Below are positions 39,596 to 52,290 of a stretch of 64,000 nt of DNA, piece by piece. Every line of letters begins with the position of its first letter. Positions within the stretch are counted from its first letter, which is position 1. Source of the DNA: Eulemur rufifrons (Eukaryota; Chordata; Mammalia; Primates; Lemuridae); contig NC_090989.1 in the NCBI RefSeq assembly GCF_041146395.1, forward strand, positions 50,742,501 through 50,806,500, written 5' to 3'. The notes beneath the pieces were generated by a model that was given only the letters and a program-made list of their open reading frames with translations, ran no database searches and had not been told where the DNA came from. A program made the position numbers and the translations under genes.

Positions 39596-39793
39596 TAAGG
39601 ACTACTGGCACTATGGTCAGAATAACTTCTTGCGTGAGGCCATCCCAAGGGTTGCAGGATGTTTAGTATCTCTGGCCCTGTCCACACAATGCCAACAGCA
39701 TCCCCGACCCCTCAGTCATTGTGGAAACCAAAAATGTCCCCATATATTTCTGAATATCCTCAAGAGGCAGAACTGCCCCTAGTTGAGAACCAC
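39596..39793 (-). mobile_element. MER20 (hAT-Charlie MITE)
   Basis: On the minus strand it reads GTGGTTCTCAACTAGGGGCA, then a block ending in GGGGACATTTTTGGTTTCCA, and further on CCAGAGATACTAAACATCCT, matching MER20 order. The far terminus is not clear. Confidence 0.85.
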
Positions 39794-41147
39794 ATTCTAT
39801 ATTTTGATTGTCTACTTTTATTTTCATATTTTACTTTTCTTTTAATTTTTGTCCTTACTGCTCCAACATGGACTTTAGCCCTGTGGTTGAGATTTAAATA
39901 AAAAACATAAAAAAGCAATATCCTCCTAAAAATAACTGCATAAACACTGTGATCTGCATATAAAGTCCTTTCCTTAGGATCAGGAATACTACAGGGCCTT
40001 TCCTCACACTTATTATAAGGAAAAGCAATTATTAGATGATGTGTTACTTTTTAATTAGCAATGTATATTTTAATTGATTAAGGCAAAATTAGGAGAACCT
40101 GTAAAAAAGATAAAAGAAGAACAATTCCCTTTACCTCTGGTCACACCCATTTTCGTTTTAATATGGTCATTCATTAAGATTTTAAATATTGTTTTAAGAA
40201 AATATAATGTTTAAGACCATAGGGATTAATCTAAGTTCATTCACTAGTTCTGTCAACATTTTTATTTGTATGTAAATTTTATTTTGTGTGTAATTTTATA
40301 CATTTAGTGATTAATAAGTTTCATTGATATAACTGCTAAAATTTGTTAAGACTTCTCTTATACCTTTGGCAAAATGAAGCAAATTTCTGATTAAGAACAG
40401 ATACCATTTTTTTTTTTTTTTTAGCTCCAATCTGATGAAGTCAGAGAGAAGGCTGTGATCTTACCAATCCCACCCTGGACTGCCTCTGACGGCTCACATC
40501 AGATCCAATTATCCTGGAAATCTGATAGTGGGAGAACTCAGCCAATGATACAGATTCAGGTAAAATCTAAAACATATTCTAGTAAAAATCATAAAGCATC
40601 TTCTACCTAAGAAGGCAACCTACACGATATTAATATATTATAGACTTATACGTTCTATTTGCTACTTTAAAGATTAATATTATTAAATATACTTAACGAT
40701 AAAAGAAATAATAAAAATATATTCTGTATGTTCGGTATGTTAATATTTATAAACTCCAGCTATGGGATATTACCATGGTAATAGGAATATATGATCAATT
40801 CAGTCCTCTATGCTATGATGGAAGCACTACTTAATTAAAGAAAGCAATATGCTTAAGGTAGGCAGAAACAATTTCATAATATAGTCATCAACCCACTCAC
40901 AAAAGAAAGATGAGATGATCATTTAAAAGGTTAAAAAAATGGAACATTCTGCTCTGGACAATAATTGACAGTCATTCTTGGAGCTGAGAGAAAGAAATGT
41001 TTTAAAAATGAATGAGTGAAAATTCAGGTAGAAGAGTTATTGTGTCAAAGTAACTATGAGATATTTGTTTATAACTGCTCCTGTAAGACAAAACTGGATA
41101 AAACCTATTAGTTTAATATGTTATTTATACATATGTATACGTATATG

Positions 41148-41178
41148 TGTGTATACACACACACACACACACACACAT
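41148..41178. repeat. CA dinucleotide microsatellite
   Basis: TGTGTGTATA is followed by an ACAC run of about 12 units and then ATATAG. Confidence 0.95.
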
Positions 41179-42359
41179 ATAGTCTTCAGATTGGAATGAA
41201 GATAAAAAGATGCATAAGATCATGTCATTGCCCTCAAGAAACATGTGTACATTTGTGTGCACATGTGCATTGAGCATTTATTAGTTCATTTAGTAAATAT
41301 TTACTGACTGCATTTAGGTGCTAGGGAACACAAAAATAAATAAGGCATTGTGCCTGCACTTAGTGTTTCCTTCTAATGAAAACAGTCCTCTGAATAAAAC
41401 AATTTAGTGTAACTCCTGAAATAGAAGTACATATAAAGTATTATAGGAACGTAATGTCGTAGCAATATTTTTCCCAATTATTCAGAAAGAATTGATGCTT
41501 GTTTCTATACCAAAATTTATATTTTATTGAAAGTTAAGTGGCAGAGATTTATGACATGCTATAAAATTCACAATCTGTTTAATTGACTAGAGGCAGATCA
41601 GTGGACATAAAGATATTTAATTGAAATATGATTCAACTTAAAAACAAATAATTACAACTTCCTTAAATTTCTAAAATAACTAACTACCATAGGAAAGTAT
41701 AATGCTTACTGTATATTAAATGATGCTGTTTACTGTCAAATAAGACACTGAATTATAATTTCTGGGACAATAATGCCTGAGAGCATCATTCTTCTCCTTG
41801 TGGGATAAATGACAGAGAGATCAATGTAAAAATCTCTCAGTTCCCTTCACAGAAAGCTCATCAGTGTGCCAGGAAACACAAAACACGCACGGTCTTGGGA
41901 GTGGGTGAAAAGATCAGAGAGAACCATCTCAGTAACCTTGGAGCATTTTGCTACTCGCTTTGTGTTAACAGTGTTTCCTTTCAATTGCCAGGGCCACTAC
42001 TAAAGAGGCTCAAGCTTCAACTTAATTCAGTGGGAAGCAGGCTGAGACCACAACTTTTCCCAAACTCTTAGAAGGCAAATACTGTTTTGTTTTGTTTTTT
42101 TTTTTCCCCAAGCAGTGAGGTACACAAAATTCTTGAAAGAATCACATTTAAGGCCAAGCTCTACCCCCTAACATGGATGGTTGAAAGAACAAAACCCATT
42201 TATTAAAAAAAATTGAAATGCCTTCCTCACAGCTAGAAAACATTACCACCTAGGTTAAGTGAACTACTTGAGCTGTGGTATGCCTATCAAATTCTTTTCT
42301 ATCATTCCCTATCATCCATGCATTCAATAAACATTCTTTAAATGCTTACCCCCTGACCT

Positions 42360-42530
42360 GGGGCTGCAAATTTTTCCTTAAAGGGCCAGATTGTAAATAT
42401 TTTTGATTTTGCAGGACAAGATATGAAATCAAGGAAATTTTGTAGGTACTTATATAATAATTTATATGCAATTTAAAAAGCAAAATCATCTTTAGTTTGC
42501 AGGGGAAAAGGCCATAATTCAATAAAACCA
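42360..42530. mobile_element. hAT-Charlie fragment (MER33/MER58-like)
   Basis: TTCCTTAAAGGGCCAGATTG followed by TAAATATTTTTGATTTTGCAGG is a known Charlie-type motif. The rest is degraded, so the family name is tentative. Confidence 0.6.
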
Positions 42531-42534
42531 ATAT

Positions 42535-42665
42535 TAATAATTTATTTTACTCTCCCAACAACTTGGGGAGGTATCATTCTTCTCACTTTTCAGAGGAGGA
42601 AAATGAGGCTCAGATTAGTCACATCACTTGGTTGTACTGACAGGGTTACAGCTATGATTCAAAGT
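42535..42665 (+). mobile_element. MIR SINE fragment
   Basis: CCCAACAACTTGGGGAGGTA, TTTCAGAGGAGGAAAATGAG and CAGGGTTACAGCTATGATTC follow the MIR core and 3-prime order. Confidence 0.75.
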
Positions 42666-42814
42666 TATGTCTTCTGCACAGCAATATCTCCAACTACCCA
42701 TATGAAGCTTTCTCACATGCATGGTGATGATATGATTTCCACTAAGTCAGATTATTGAAAGTATTCTAGAATATTTGTTATAGTATTATTAATTTTAATT
42801 AACATTGGTAATAA

Positions 42815-42995
42815 AATAGTAAACATTTATGATTTCCGTGACCTGATGCTGCTCCATTTGATCATACAACACCCAATGGAGAAGCTACTATTATTGTCCT
42901 GTTTTGCAAAGGAAGAAATTGAGAGATAGAGGTTAAATATCTTGGCTAGGATCCCAGTACTACGCTGTAACAGAACTGGTGCTTTATTCCAGGTT
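42815..42995 (+). mobile_element. MIR SINE fragment
   Basis: GAGAAGCTACTATTATTGTC, TTTTGCAAAGGAAGAAATTG and GGATCCCAGTACTACGCTG resemble the MIR core. It lies next to the truncated mariner copy. Confidence 0.7.
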
Positions 42996-43011
42996 TTCCT
43001 AAAGTTAAAAC

Positions 43012-43970
43012 TAGTTGGTTGTGTGACATGTGGTCTAGCGTTTTCTTACAAGAGGATTGGCCTGTCTCTATTGACCAATCTCAGCTGTTTAATGGCAAGT
43101 AGCCTCATCATTTAATACAATTGGTTACAGTAGACATCCACTATAATCGACCGACAAGGTTTCATGAAGCTGTAGTGGATAACAACAGCGCTGGACCACT
43201 AAACAGACATCATTAGCTTTTTTTTAATGAATATTTGGTTTTGGACTGTGTTTTGGCACTCATGTTTATTCAACCATTATGTTGAATGCTTATGATTGTC
43301 AGAAAGAATCCATTTTTCATCACACATAACAATATGGTATAGAAATGGATCACCTTTATGTCAGGACACCAAAGAAAGGCAAGCTTTGAGACAATTGCTC
43401 TTATGATACTCTTTTAATTCATGCGGTACCCATCTATGCAGCTTCTTTATTTTGCTGATTTGTTTCAAATGGTCCAATATTGTTGGAATAGTAATGTCAA
43501 GCCTTGGCATTAATTCATGTAGGTTGAGATGGATTCGCTTCCACTACAGTTTTCAACTCATCATTATCAACCTTGGCCTCATGTTACTAACGTGGCTCAT
43601 TTTAAAGATTAAAATCACCAGAATGGAACTTCTCAAACCATCTGTGTACTATGTGTTCATTAGCCACATCCTTCCCAAACACTTCATTGATATTTCAAGC
43701 TGTCTGCACTGCAATGCTTCCACGGCAGAACTCATATTTGAAAATAACATGAATTTTTGACTTATCCACAGTTTCACAAAAATTGCTCTAAAAAAAAATT
43801 TGAAAGATAATCACAAGCCAAAGCATTCATTTGAGAGACTAAGAATGTACCTTCAAAATAAAAATAAAACAGGAAGTGTCAAAATGAAATGTCAGAGATA
43901 TCAACTGTCAAACTTAGTACTTAAGGAAATCGGGCATTTGATACTTAATAACCTAATAATAACCTTAATA
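43012..43970 (-). mobile_element. Mariner-like DNA transposon, truncated second copy
   Basis: This is the same family as the copy at 56900-58113, in the same orientation. It aligns by eye from GTGTGACATGTGGTCTAGCG (against 57172 onward) to the ATAACCTTAATA end. The transposase C-terminal third is missing. Divergence is high and scattered with indels, as expected for an old family. Confidence 0.88.
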
Positions 43971-44912
43971 AAATCTAAATGTAGTTGTGGGAATTAAAGG
44001 GTGAAATCAAGTATAGTTTCTCAGAGAGATAAATTATGAAATTTATGAAAAACCATGTGGTGAAGATTAACAATCACTCCAGACAAAAGCAAAATTTGGA
44101 AAAAGCCATTGGTGACGTTAGTATCTCTTCATATGTAATAGTTGTATAGAAAAACTCTTAAGGGAATGTCTGGTCAGCATGGAACACTGGAACAAAGAAA
44201 ATGCAGGAGTTTTTTAAGAGGCAAACTCATACACAGCCCTGAAGAAGGGATAACTGAAAGAAATGCCTCATCTAGTTACTAGCATCAAGTGTTTTGCTAC
44301 TACAGAGATAGATGCATACGGTGAATACAATATGATGCCATTACACATTATTATCACCCCACCTAAAAGGCAAATAGGTTTCATGTTACCTGACAAATCT
44401 AATGAATCATAGTGGATGATCTTTAGGGCCGTGCTGAAAACGCAGTGTAGGGCAAGTGTGAACTCAGTGGGGAGGAGTGCCATGACTGATTAGCCATGTC
44501 CAGCTGAGTCAGGAGGAAGAGTGGCACCATATTTGGAGACCATTCCGTACTACTCAATTCCATGTCACTGATTTTGAGACCACAAAATTTCAGAGTGTGA
44601 TCTGAATTTCATATATCTTTCTAAACAGAGAATAACCTGATATCTGTAAGTCTAGCCCTCTTGACCACTATATTTCTGGTCTGCAAATTAATCAATTAGC
44701 ATTCTGGATCATTGATTAGTTTTTTTCAAAGGTGGTTATATAAACTCCAACTGGGCAGTAGCATCCATTCTCAGTGAACTGACGAGGTCAATTTTCTGAG
44801 TCAACAATATTGATGAGCAAACCCCAACTATAGTAAATTCACAAAGGTAAATCTTATGTGACCTCTTAGAGGCCAAACAGCATGATGGACTTCCTGTTAA
44901 GAAAGTAATTCT

Positions 44913-46932
44913 GAGGAGGGTGGGCCAAGATAGCTGACCAGAGACATAGGTCACCAGATAATCCCAGAAAGAAGTAAAAATTTTAGATGAAAAAAACATA
45001 GCTCAGGTGTAATTCAGAGGGAAAAGTGCCAGAATCTACTGGAGATCCATGGGAAGAGGTTGCGAAGCAGAACAAGAAGGAGCAAGATATCAGCAGAGAT
45101 CAACCCCCAAGAAACTTGGGAGTCCCGTGGAAAGGGTAGGTGGGGGTTTTGTTTCTCATTCCCTCTCACCTCTGCTAGTCAGCAGGCTCCTGAGCTGCTG
45201 GAGAACTTCTGTATCCTCACAACCCTAAAAGCTACTGTTGTGAGTGAACTGGGAGCTTCTTGAAGACAAAGTGCCAGCCAGTCAGCCTTCAGGGGTCACT
45301 GCCAGCCACCACAGACTGAAGCTGAGATGGCAGGTGCCATACTGCATTTCCACCCATGGTGTGCCTTTGTCCTCCCCAGGGTGCTTCAGCCCTTCAGTTT
45401 TCGTGTCATTGGCCCCCATACAAACATTTATCAACATCTGCCCAGACTGCAATGGCCACCAGAGCCGGTGGTCTCCTGGGGGAACTGTGTGATCCCAGAG
45501 CTTGGACGTTTCAGGTGGGCTGCCTTCTGGGGAGAAGGACAAAGTGGACCAGAGTGCCTCCATTCAGACGTTTCTCCTCCTCCTCCCCTCTCCCACTCAA
45601 AAAAACTGCTGCCGAGTGGAAGATCCCACTTGAGTTGGCATGGGTGCCCCAAGGGATGACTGAGCCAAGACTTTCAGGAGTGGCTGCTTCACCTCTGTCG
45701 GCACGTCCACTACACTAAGGCTTCCACAGAAAGTGGGGCTTACGCCTCTCCTCTTAAAAGCCTGCAGCGGACCAAGGGTGCTCAGAGTCGGAGCACCCTG
45801 CCTGCCAGCCCTCTCTGGTGCTGCTTGTCTGGCTGCCTCAGCAGAGCAGGGCATACCTAAACACTCTTTCAGACATAGCTCAAAGGCAAATATAGCAACA
45901 ACAAAAAATTTTAAAGTGGGACAATTAAATTAAAAAGCTTCTGCACAGCAAAGGAAATAATCAACAGAGTGATAGACAACCTACAGAATGGGAGACAATA
46001 TTCACAAACTATACAGCCAAGAAAGGACAGATGTCCAGAATATACAAGGAACTCATACAAATCCACAAGGAAAAAACAAACAACCCCATCAAAAAGTGGG
46101 CAAAAGACACAAACAGAATTTTTCTAAAGGAGATAGACAAATGGCCAATAAACATATGAAAAAATGCTCAACATCACTAATTATCAGGAAAATAGGAATT
46201 ACAATCACAATGACGTACCACCTTAGCCCCATCAGAATGGCCATTATTAAAAAGTCAAATAACAATAGATGCTGGCATGAATGCAGAGAGAAAGGAATAC
46301 TGCACTGTTGTTGGGACTGCAAATTAATATAACCTCTATGGAAAACAGTATGGGGATTCCTCAAAGAAATAAATGTAGACCTACCATTAGATCTAGCAAT
46401 CCCACTGCTGGGTATCTACCCAGAGGAAATGAAGTTATTTTATCAAAAAGTCACTGCACTCAATGTATATCACAGCACAATTCACAATAGAAAAGATGAG
46501 GAATCAACCTAAGTGCCCTTTAATTCATGAGTGGATAAAGAAAATGTGGTGTATATATACCATAGAGTACTACTCAGCCATAAAAAGGAATGAAATAATG
46601 TCTTTCACAGCAACTTGGATGGAACTGGAGACCATTATCCTAAGTGAAGTATCTCAGGAATGGAAAACCAAACACAATACGTTCTCACTAATAAGTAGGA
46701 GCTAATAGATGGGTACTTGTGGGCACAAAGCAATATAAATGACACAAGAAATCAAGAAGGGGAGAGGGCAGGAGGGTGAGTGAGGGATAAAAACTTACCT
46801 ATGGGGTACAATGAACATTATTCTGGTGATGGACACACCAAAAGCCCTGACGTTGGCATTATACAACATATTCTTGTAACAAAAACACTTGTATCCCCTT
46901 AATTAATATTTTGAGATAAAAAACATTAAAAA
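44913..46932 (+). mobile_element. LINE-1 with its middle deleted (5-prime UTR joined to the ORF2 tail)
   Basis: The left part, about 44913-45885, is GC-rich and starts with GGGTGGGCCAAGATAGCTGA, the form of an L1 5-prime UTR start. From about 45900 it reads as the last part of ORF2 (AAAAAGCTTCTGCACAGCAA, and later encoding EYYSAIKRNEIMSF and ATWMELETIILSEVS) plus the 3-prime UTR. ORF1 and most of ORF2 are absent. Flanking repeats AAGAAAGTAATTCT (44899-44912) and AAGAAAATAATTCT (46933-46946) differ at one base, so both ends belong to one insertion. The overlapping short reading frames at 45060-45933 belong to the UTR and are not genes. Confidence 0.92.
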
Positions 46933-47196
46933 AAGAAAATAATTCTATCAGATACTCCTTCTACACTTCAACAAAGAATATTTTTATTCAAGTTCAGTTT
47001 CACTATTTCCAAATTTAATAATTCCCTTTCTTAAATTTTTCTCCATAGATTTGCTACCGCCAGCATTAGTTGATGTTTAATTCTACCCAAGCACTTTAAT
47101 CACCTCTCATCATGAATTTAAAGTCAGTGAGAATACCCGGGATAGAGTCTAGTCCTCTTTTAGTCTATGATTTTATCAGTCTGTCAACATTACACT

Positions 47197-47715
47197 CATG
47201 TCCCACATAATGACATTTTGGTGACAGACCGCATATATGATGGTGTTGCGGTAAGATTACAGGGGAGCTGAAAAATTCCTATTGCCTAATGACATCACAG
47301 CCATTGTAATGTTGTAGTGCTAAGCATGATTCACATATACGTATTATGCTGGCATAAACAAACTGCACCGCTAGTTGCATAAACAAGCAGCACATACAAT
47401 GTTGTATACTACATACAGTGATGATAATACATGACTATGTTACTAGCTTATGTATTTACTATACTATACTTTTTATTGTTATTTTAGAGTGTACTCCTTC
47501 TACTTATAAAGTTAACTGTAAAACAGCCTCAGGTAGGTCCTTTAGGAGGTATTGTAGAAGATGGCATTGCTATTATAGGAGATGACAGCTTCAGGTGTGT
47601 TATTGCGCCAAAGACCTTTCAGTGGGACAAGATGTGGAGGTGGAAGGAAATGATATTTATGATCTTGACCCTGTGTAGGCCCAGGCTAACGTGCATTTGT
47701 GGTTTTTTTCCCCAA
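47197..47715 (+). mobile_element. Tigger/pogo-type DNA transposon remnant
   Basis: It begins CATGTCCCACATAATGACAT, like the terminal region of Tigger elements. Later blocks resemble the non-coding 3-prime part of Tigger, for example GTAAAACAGCCTCAGGTAGG and GGAGATGACAGCTTCAGGTG. No intact reading frame remains. It ends close to the CBLB exon at 47799. The subfamily is not certain. Confidence 0.75.
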
Positions 47716-47798
47716 ATCAAATATTCCATTTGTGACAGCATTATTTCTTTTTCATGTCTTCACAACACTATAACTAAACCCATGTTTTCTAGCTTTAC

Positions 47799-48002
47799 CT
47801 TTCGAACATTTGCCAACCGATTCATCATCAAAGATTCTTCGCGATCATCGTCATCATCCAAATCAAGCATCGGCATGCCAAAAGGGTCAATGATGCTGCA
47901 GCACCTAGAGCCTTCATCTCTTGGGTCAAAGGGGTCCACGATTATGGGCTCAGTTCCTTTTATTTCACAACGGCAGAAGGGGCAGCCCTGCCCGTCTGAC
48001 TC
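47799..48002 (-). CDS. CBLB: CBLB exon: end of RING and acidic region (about residues 402-469)
   Basis: This 204-bp, 68-codon exon begins [19 protein letters not shown]. It supplies the final RING zinc ligands C408 and C411, which completes the C3HC4 finger that recruits E2 enzymes. The segment that follows, [16 protein letters not shown], leads to a patch of five consecutive aspartates (MLDLDDDDD) and then [10 protein letters not shown]. The cysteine-rich [13 protein letters not shown] stretch and the acidic run are characteristic of CBLB. The acceptor is CCTTAG and the donor GTAAAG, both phase 0. A Tigger-like DNA transposon remnant ends roughly 90 bp downstream of the donor. A 124-aa open frame on the opposite strand here is a shadow. 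Confidence 0.98.
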
Positions 48003-49799
48003 CTAAGGAAACACAGAAAATGCACTGATTGGCTTTTGTCCTAAACAAACAGTACTGAGAAGTGCCAATGTTCTACAACTATAAAAAGAGGTTTTGGGGT
48101 AAGAGGTAGGGGAAGATTTGTCTTGAAGAGGTACCAAGAGTAGAACAGGAAGCCAATAAAATACGTAAAAGTTCAATATTTCAAATTTCCCAAGAAGAAA
48201 AATTTCTTTTAAAAAGTTATTTTTTCTTTTGCCAAACAAAAGGAACCTCTTTATTTTTCTCAGTGCTCACTTATAATTCTAATTTATCAAGTTTTTAGAG
48301 TAATGCAGAAAAATGGAAATTGAATAACATTCCTCTTTACAAAAAGACAGCAGTGCTAATTAAACATTCTGTAAAAAGTTCATTTTGATAAAAATTCATA
48401 ATAAATAAAGTAGTAGTATCAATGAGAACAATCCATTTAAAAACCCATTTTGGAAAAGTTTCTATGCATATTTAACTATGGCTAAATATTTCGGTTTTAA
48501 TTGCCTCCATATTTAAAAATCTTGATTTATATGCAATTAGTAGGAAAAAGTAAAGTATATGAATTTATATTCAGAAACCATCATCTGTCCTGAAAGCTTA
48601 TCATTCTGACACAGCTCATTTGGAATATAATACTCTGTGACATATTAAGTTTTTGCCCCTTATCTTGCTTTCAAACTAGATACTACAAAAAGATTTGTGC
48701 AAGTACTTTTGGGCTGGAAATTCATTTGCTGGTAATTATTAGAGGTTTTGTTCTAATTCTCTCAAGTTCATGTCTCAAAACTAATTACATTAAAAATTCA
48801 CCATTGGTAGAGAAAGAGCATAAGACTATCTTCTCACCCTGCAGATAACACTGACTTCTAGAGATAGATGGTATATGACAGCCATCACCCTATTTTTGTT
48901 TTTGCACCATTCTCTGGCTTTAGTAGCATGTTATTTTAAAAACAGTCAAAATCACAGCATCATTTTAAGGAACAAATGGGATGAATTAGCACCATTTTAG
49001 AGATGAGACAAGGAATGAAGAAAACTAACATGTTTTAAAAAATGGCTCAGTACTTAACTCAGGACTGTACTATCCACTTGGTTTAATGGGAAATTAGTGA
49101 TCTACACGCCCCACAGTGGTACTTGGATCAGTGGTGGAATAATTTTCTCACTCTCCTCTCACTAGACAACTACTGAGCATTTACTTTGTGGCAGATTCTT
49201 TGATTGGTAGTTTATTCTTTCTAAACTTCACTCAGATCAACAAATTGAGTATCTCCCTTGCCAAACAAATTGTCAAAAAATAAAAAAAAAGAAACTTGGA
49301 ACAGTAAAATTGTTGAACTAAGGTAGTGTAAAGAAACACTACATGTCAATACAGAATCCCCTGATGTTTATTACCACATATGTTCAGGTCTGGGTGGGCT
49401 TAAAACAACTCAAATATTATTTGCTCTATCATTTCACAGATGATAAAGCTAAGACTTAACTGCTCTATTTTCAATAACATCCTCACATTGATATTTTTCA
49501 ACACAGGAGTAAATATTTAAGAAAATCTAAATTTCCTATCTTTTGATAACAAGAATATTAAATTTAAAAGCATATTCAATATATGCTATCATCCAGGAAA
49601 AATCTGCTTCTTATATAAGTCAAAAGGGAACCATATTGTATAACTATAGTAGAATTTTCTTACAGATCTATATAATACAATTTCAAAAAGGTAGTTCTAT
49701 TATATAAGAGCAAGCTATGAAAGAGCTGATGTTCTCTGTTTTTAATGCATGAAGTCTGAAAAGCAGTTCTCTGAGCTCTAAGCGGATACTTCATTTACT

Positions 49800-50130
49800 C
49801 GTGCATTTAAAAAACTATAATAGAATATTTCAAATATATACAAAATTAGAGGAAAAAGTATAATTAATTTCTATGCTTCTATCATCAAACTTCAACATTA
49901 ATCCACACCCAGTCCATTTTAATCTATACCTTCATTTGCTCTCTCTACCCTTGTAATATATCGAAGCACCTCCTACACGTTACATAAATTCATCTGTAAA
50001 TATTTTAGTATGTATAACTGAAAAGAAAAAATCTTTTAAAGACCTAACTACAATACAATTATCATAACTAAAAATTATTCTACTCAATTGAAATCATGAA
50101 AGTTGTATTATTTTTGAGTACAGTGGCCAG
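49800..50130. mobile_element. Old L1 3-prime sequence (L1M-type)
   Basis: TTTCAAATATATACAAAATT, CATCAAACTTCAACATTAAT and ATCTGTAAATATTTTAGTAT appear in the order found in an old L1 3-prime UTR. Confidence 0.55.
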
Positions 50131-51674
50131 AATGTGTAAGCTACTGTATTGGGCTACAGAGGTTTCTCTTAGAACCTCCATGGTCAGTTTATGTATTGCT
50201 TTGGTTAAGAATGACTTCTAGTTCCTATGATCCATTTCCTCATAAGGCATAACTGAAAAGATTGAGTTTGGAAGGGGGAGGAGGTGAAAAGCAACAATAA
50301 GATCTTGATAGTACAAGAAGACTAGGAAACAGTTAATTTAAAACTGAATTTAGATTTTTCTTTATCCCTCGTACCTGAAAATTTAATGTTATATAAATTA
50401 CTGATATATGTTAGAGTAGCTATTGTAAGAGAAGATATCACAAAAAGGTTATTTTCTGTTCAGCTTTATCTGTTGTTGAGAGTTTATATTACTTGCCAGA
50501 TCAACAAAACAGCTGCAATGAACATTCATTTTGATTTGTAAACATAGATCACACTGAATGTGCCTCTTTAGTGATACTTACTCTAATATGACTTTATCCA
50601 TCACTCTTTATCTATAAATGGACTGCTGCCATATGCAAATTCAGTTTAACCATAAAGTCTCAAATGCAACCTTGGTTATTCTGCCCTAGTCTATGTCAGA
50701 TGGTTGATTGAATAAACATGAAGAATGACTTCAACAGACATATAACTCATCAGGATTCTGCCTCAGTAATTACAATAACGTTTCTTAATGTTACTTAGTG
50801 CAAAATCAAAGAATATGTGTTAATCAATAAGAAAGACCAATAAATAACTCCTTTTCTAGTCCCCAACATTTTTACTTTCTGTGAATGTTAAGAGGAAGGA
50901 CTCAGGACTCCATCTCTTCTAATTGACTCAGTAGGTTTCACTTCCTCAAATAAGAAATATCTTCAAAGCAAAGGATACAGAAGTTATCAGTAAATACTAC
51001 ACAGATGAAACTTAACTATGTAAAACGTTCATGATACAGTAAAATAATGCAGACTCACATCTCAACATTAATACAAGTTACATGATATTACATATAACTT
51101 TAGGGAAACTCAGAATAAGTTAATATTGACAAAAAATAGAAAAATTTTTAATCTTCACATAACAAGTACCCTATTCCCCATAAAAACCCAATGTAAAAAT
51201 CTGAATAATCATAGTACTACCTCATCACCATCTTCATCATCACCATGATTTATTAATCACCTTCTATATTCTGTTCAAATATTATTAAGATGGACATACT
51301 AAATCTTAAAATACTTCCTTTTAAATATTTTTAAGATAAGCATTGTATATATAAAAATAATTTATTTGTTTTCAGAATAATTATTATAGACACATTTTGA
51401 CTTAAGGTCAATCACTCTATACCTTCTCACATATACAATATACACTGAAGGCCCTTAGGAACATATAGGACCTCGTAAGTCTCACCTGGAATACATTTTA
51501 TAGTTTTACTGTATGTGTAGGTTTAATTTTTTATCAGTAATTTATAATTTACATTGCCTTGCTGTATTTCATGTATCTTAGAAGTTAGCACAATTTTTTT
51601 AACATGGCAATTATATTTGGAATAATTATATATAAACAAATAAATAAATATACCAAGAATAGGTTGGGTCCATA

Positions 51675-51750
51675 TTAAGCATTTCCAGAGCACAGTACCT
51701 CCCACAGAATCCCAGTAACTTTTGGTTGAATGAATGAATGAATAAAGGAG
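51675..51750 (+). mobile_element. L2 LINE tail remnant
   Basis: CAGAGCACAGTACCTCCCAC is followed by TTGGTTGAATGAATGAATGA, the characteristic L2 end. Confidence 0.6.
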
Positions 51751-52079
51751 GACAGTTAATAATTTTTCATGAAATGCCCCAGAGTGGGAAAGATATTTGA
51801 TTCTGCTGTTTTTTTATGATGGACAAGGGAAAACCAGTGTCCTCTAGTTTTGATTTGGGAGGCCCACAAAAACATGCACAATGAATCAGAAAGGAGCACA
51901 AACATTCTGAATTGGAACACTCGGATTAGACTTCCACGTCCACCAATTACAATTGTGTGACACTGGACAATTCACTGAATCTTATTTACAGAGAATAATG
52001 AAATAACATACATTTTAAAGGACAAAGATGTCCCTAAGATTAGGTGAGATAAATTAATTCAAAGCTATTATTTATTATA

Positions 52080-52290
52080 TTATTAATGATAATAATAACT
52101 AAAATCCTAGGCACTGTTGTAACACTAATATTAACTCATTTTATCCTATGAGGTAGATACAATTATTGTTCCCATGTTACTAATAAGAAAATTGAGGGTT
52201 TACATATTTTGATGAAGGTCACACAGCTAAATAGTACTAAACAGGAAATTACAACAAGGTGGTCTGTTTTAAGAGCCTAATCATTTAAAA
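52080..52290 (+). mobile_element. MIR SINE
   Basis: TAGGCACTGTTGTAACACTA, TATTAACTCATTTTATCCTA, TGAGGTAGATACAATTATTG and AAGGTCACACAGCTAAATAG match MIR in order. Confidence 0.85.

Larger units (their letters stand above)
29371..47798 (-). other. CBLB: CBLB intron, 18.4 kb
   Basis: This is the longest intron in the window and its main repeat store. It contains two Alus, a 210-bp hAT element, MER20, several MIRs, a hAT-Charlie fragment, a truncated mariner copy, an internally deleted L1 and a Tigger remnant. It also has old L1 3-prime sequence near 34850-35500. About 29400-33590 and 36000-37950 hold no repeat I recognise. Confidence 0.85.

Noticed and set aside
43452..43997. Plus-strand frames of 102 and 65 codons
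   Set aside because: They are antisense to the decayed mariner transposase, and similar frames recur in the second copy at 57727-58205, as expected of a shared repeat.
45060..45933. Cluster of overlapping open frames on both strands, up to 120 codons
   Set aside because: They fall in the GC-rich L1 5-prime UTR, where low stop density produces chance frames. None matches a known protein.
45988..46705. Plus-strand frames of 60 to 114 codons resembling reverse-transcriptase tails
   Set aside because: They are decayed fragments of L1 ORF2 within the element at 44913-46932, not separate genes.
47632..48006. 124-codon plus-strand open frame rich in serine
   Set aside because: It lies opposite the CBLB acidic-region exon and the Tigger remnant. 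The serine run is the complement of the aspartate and glutamate codons, so it is a shadow.
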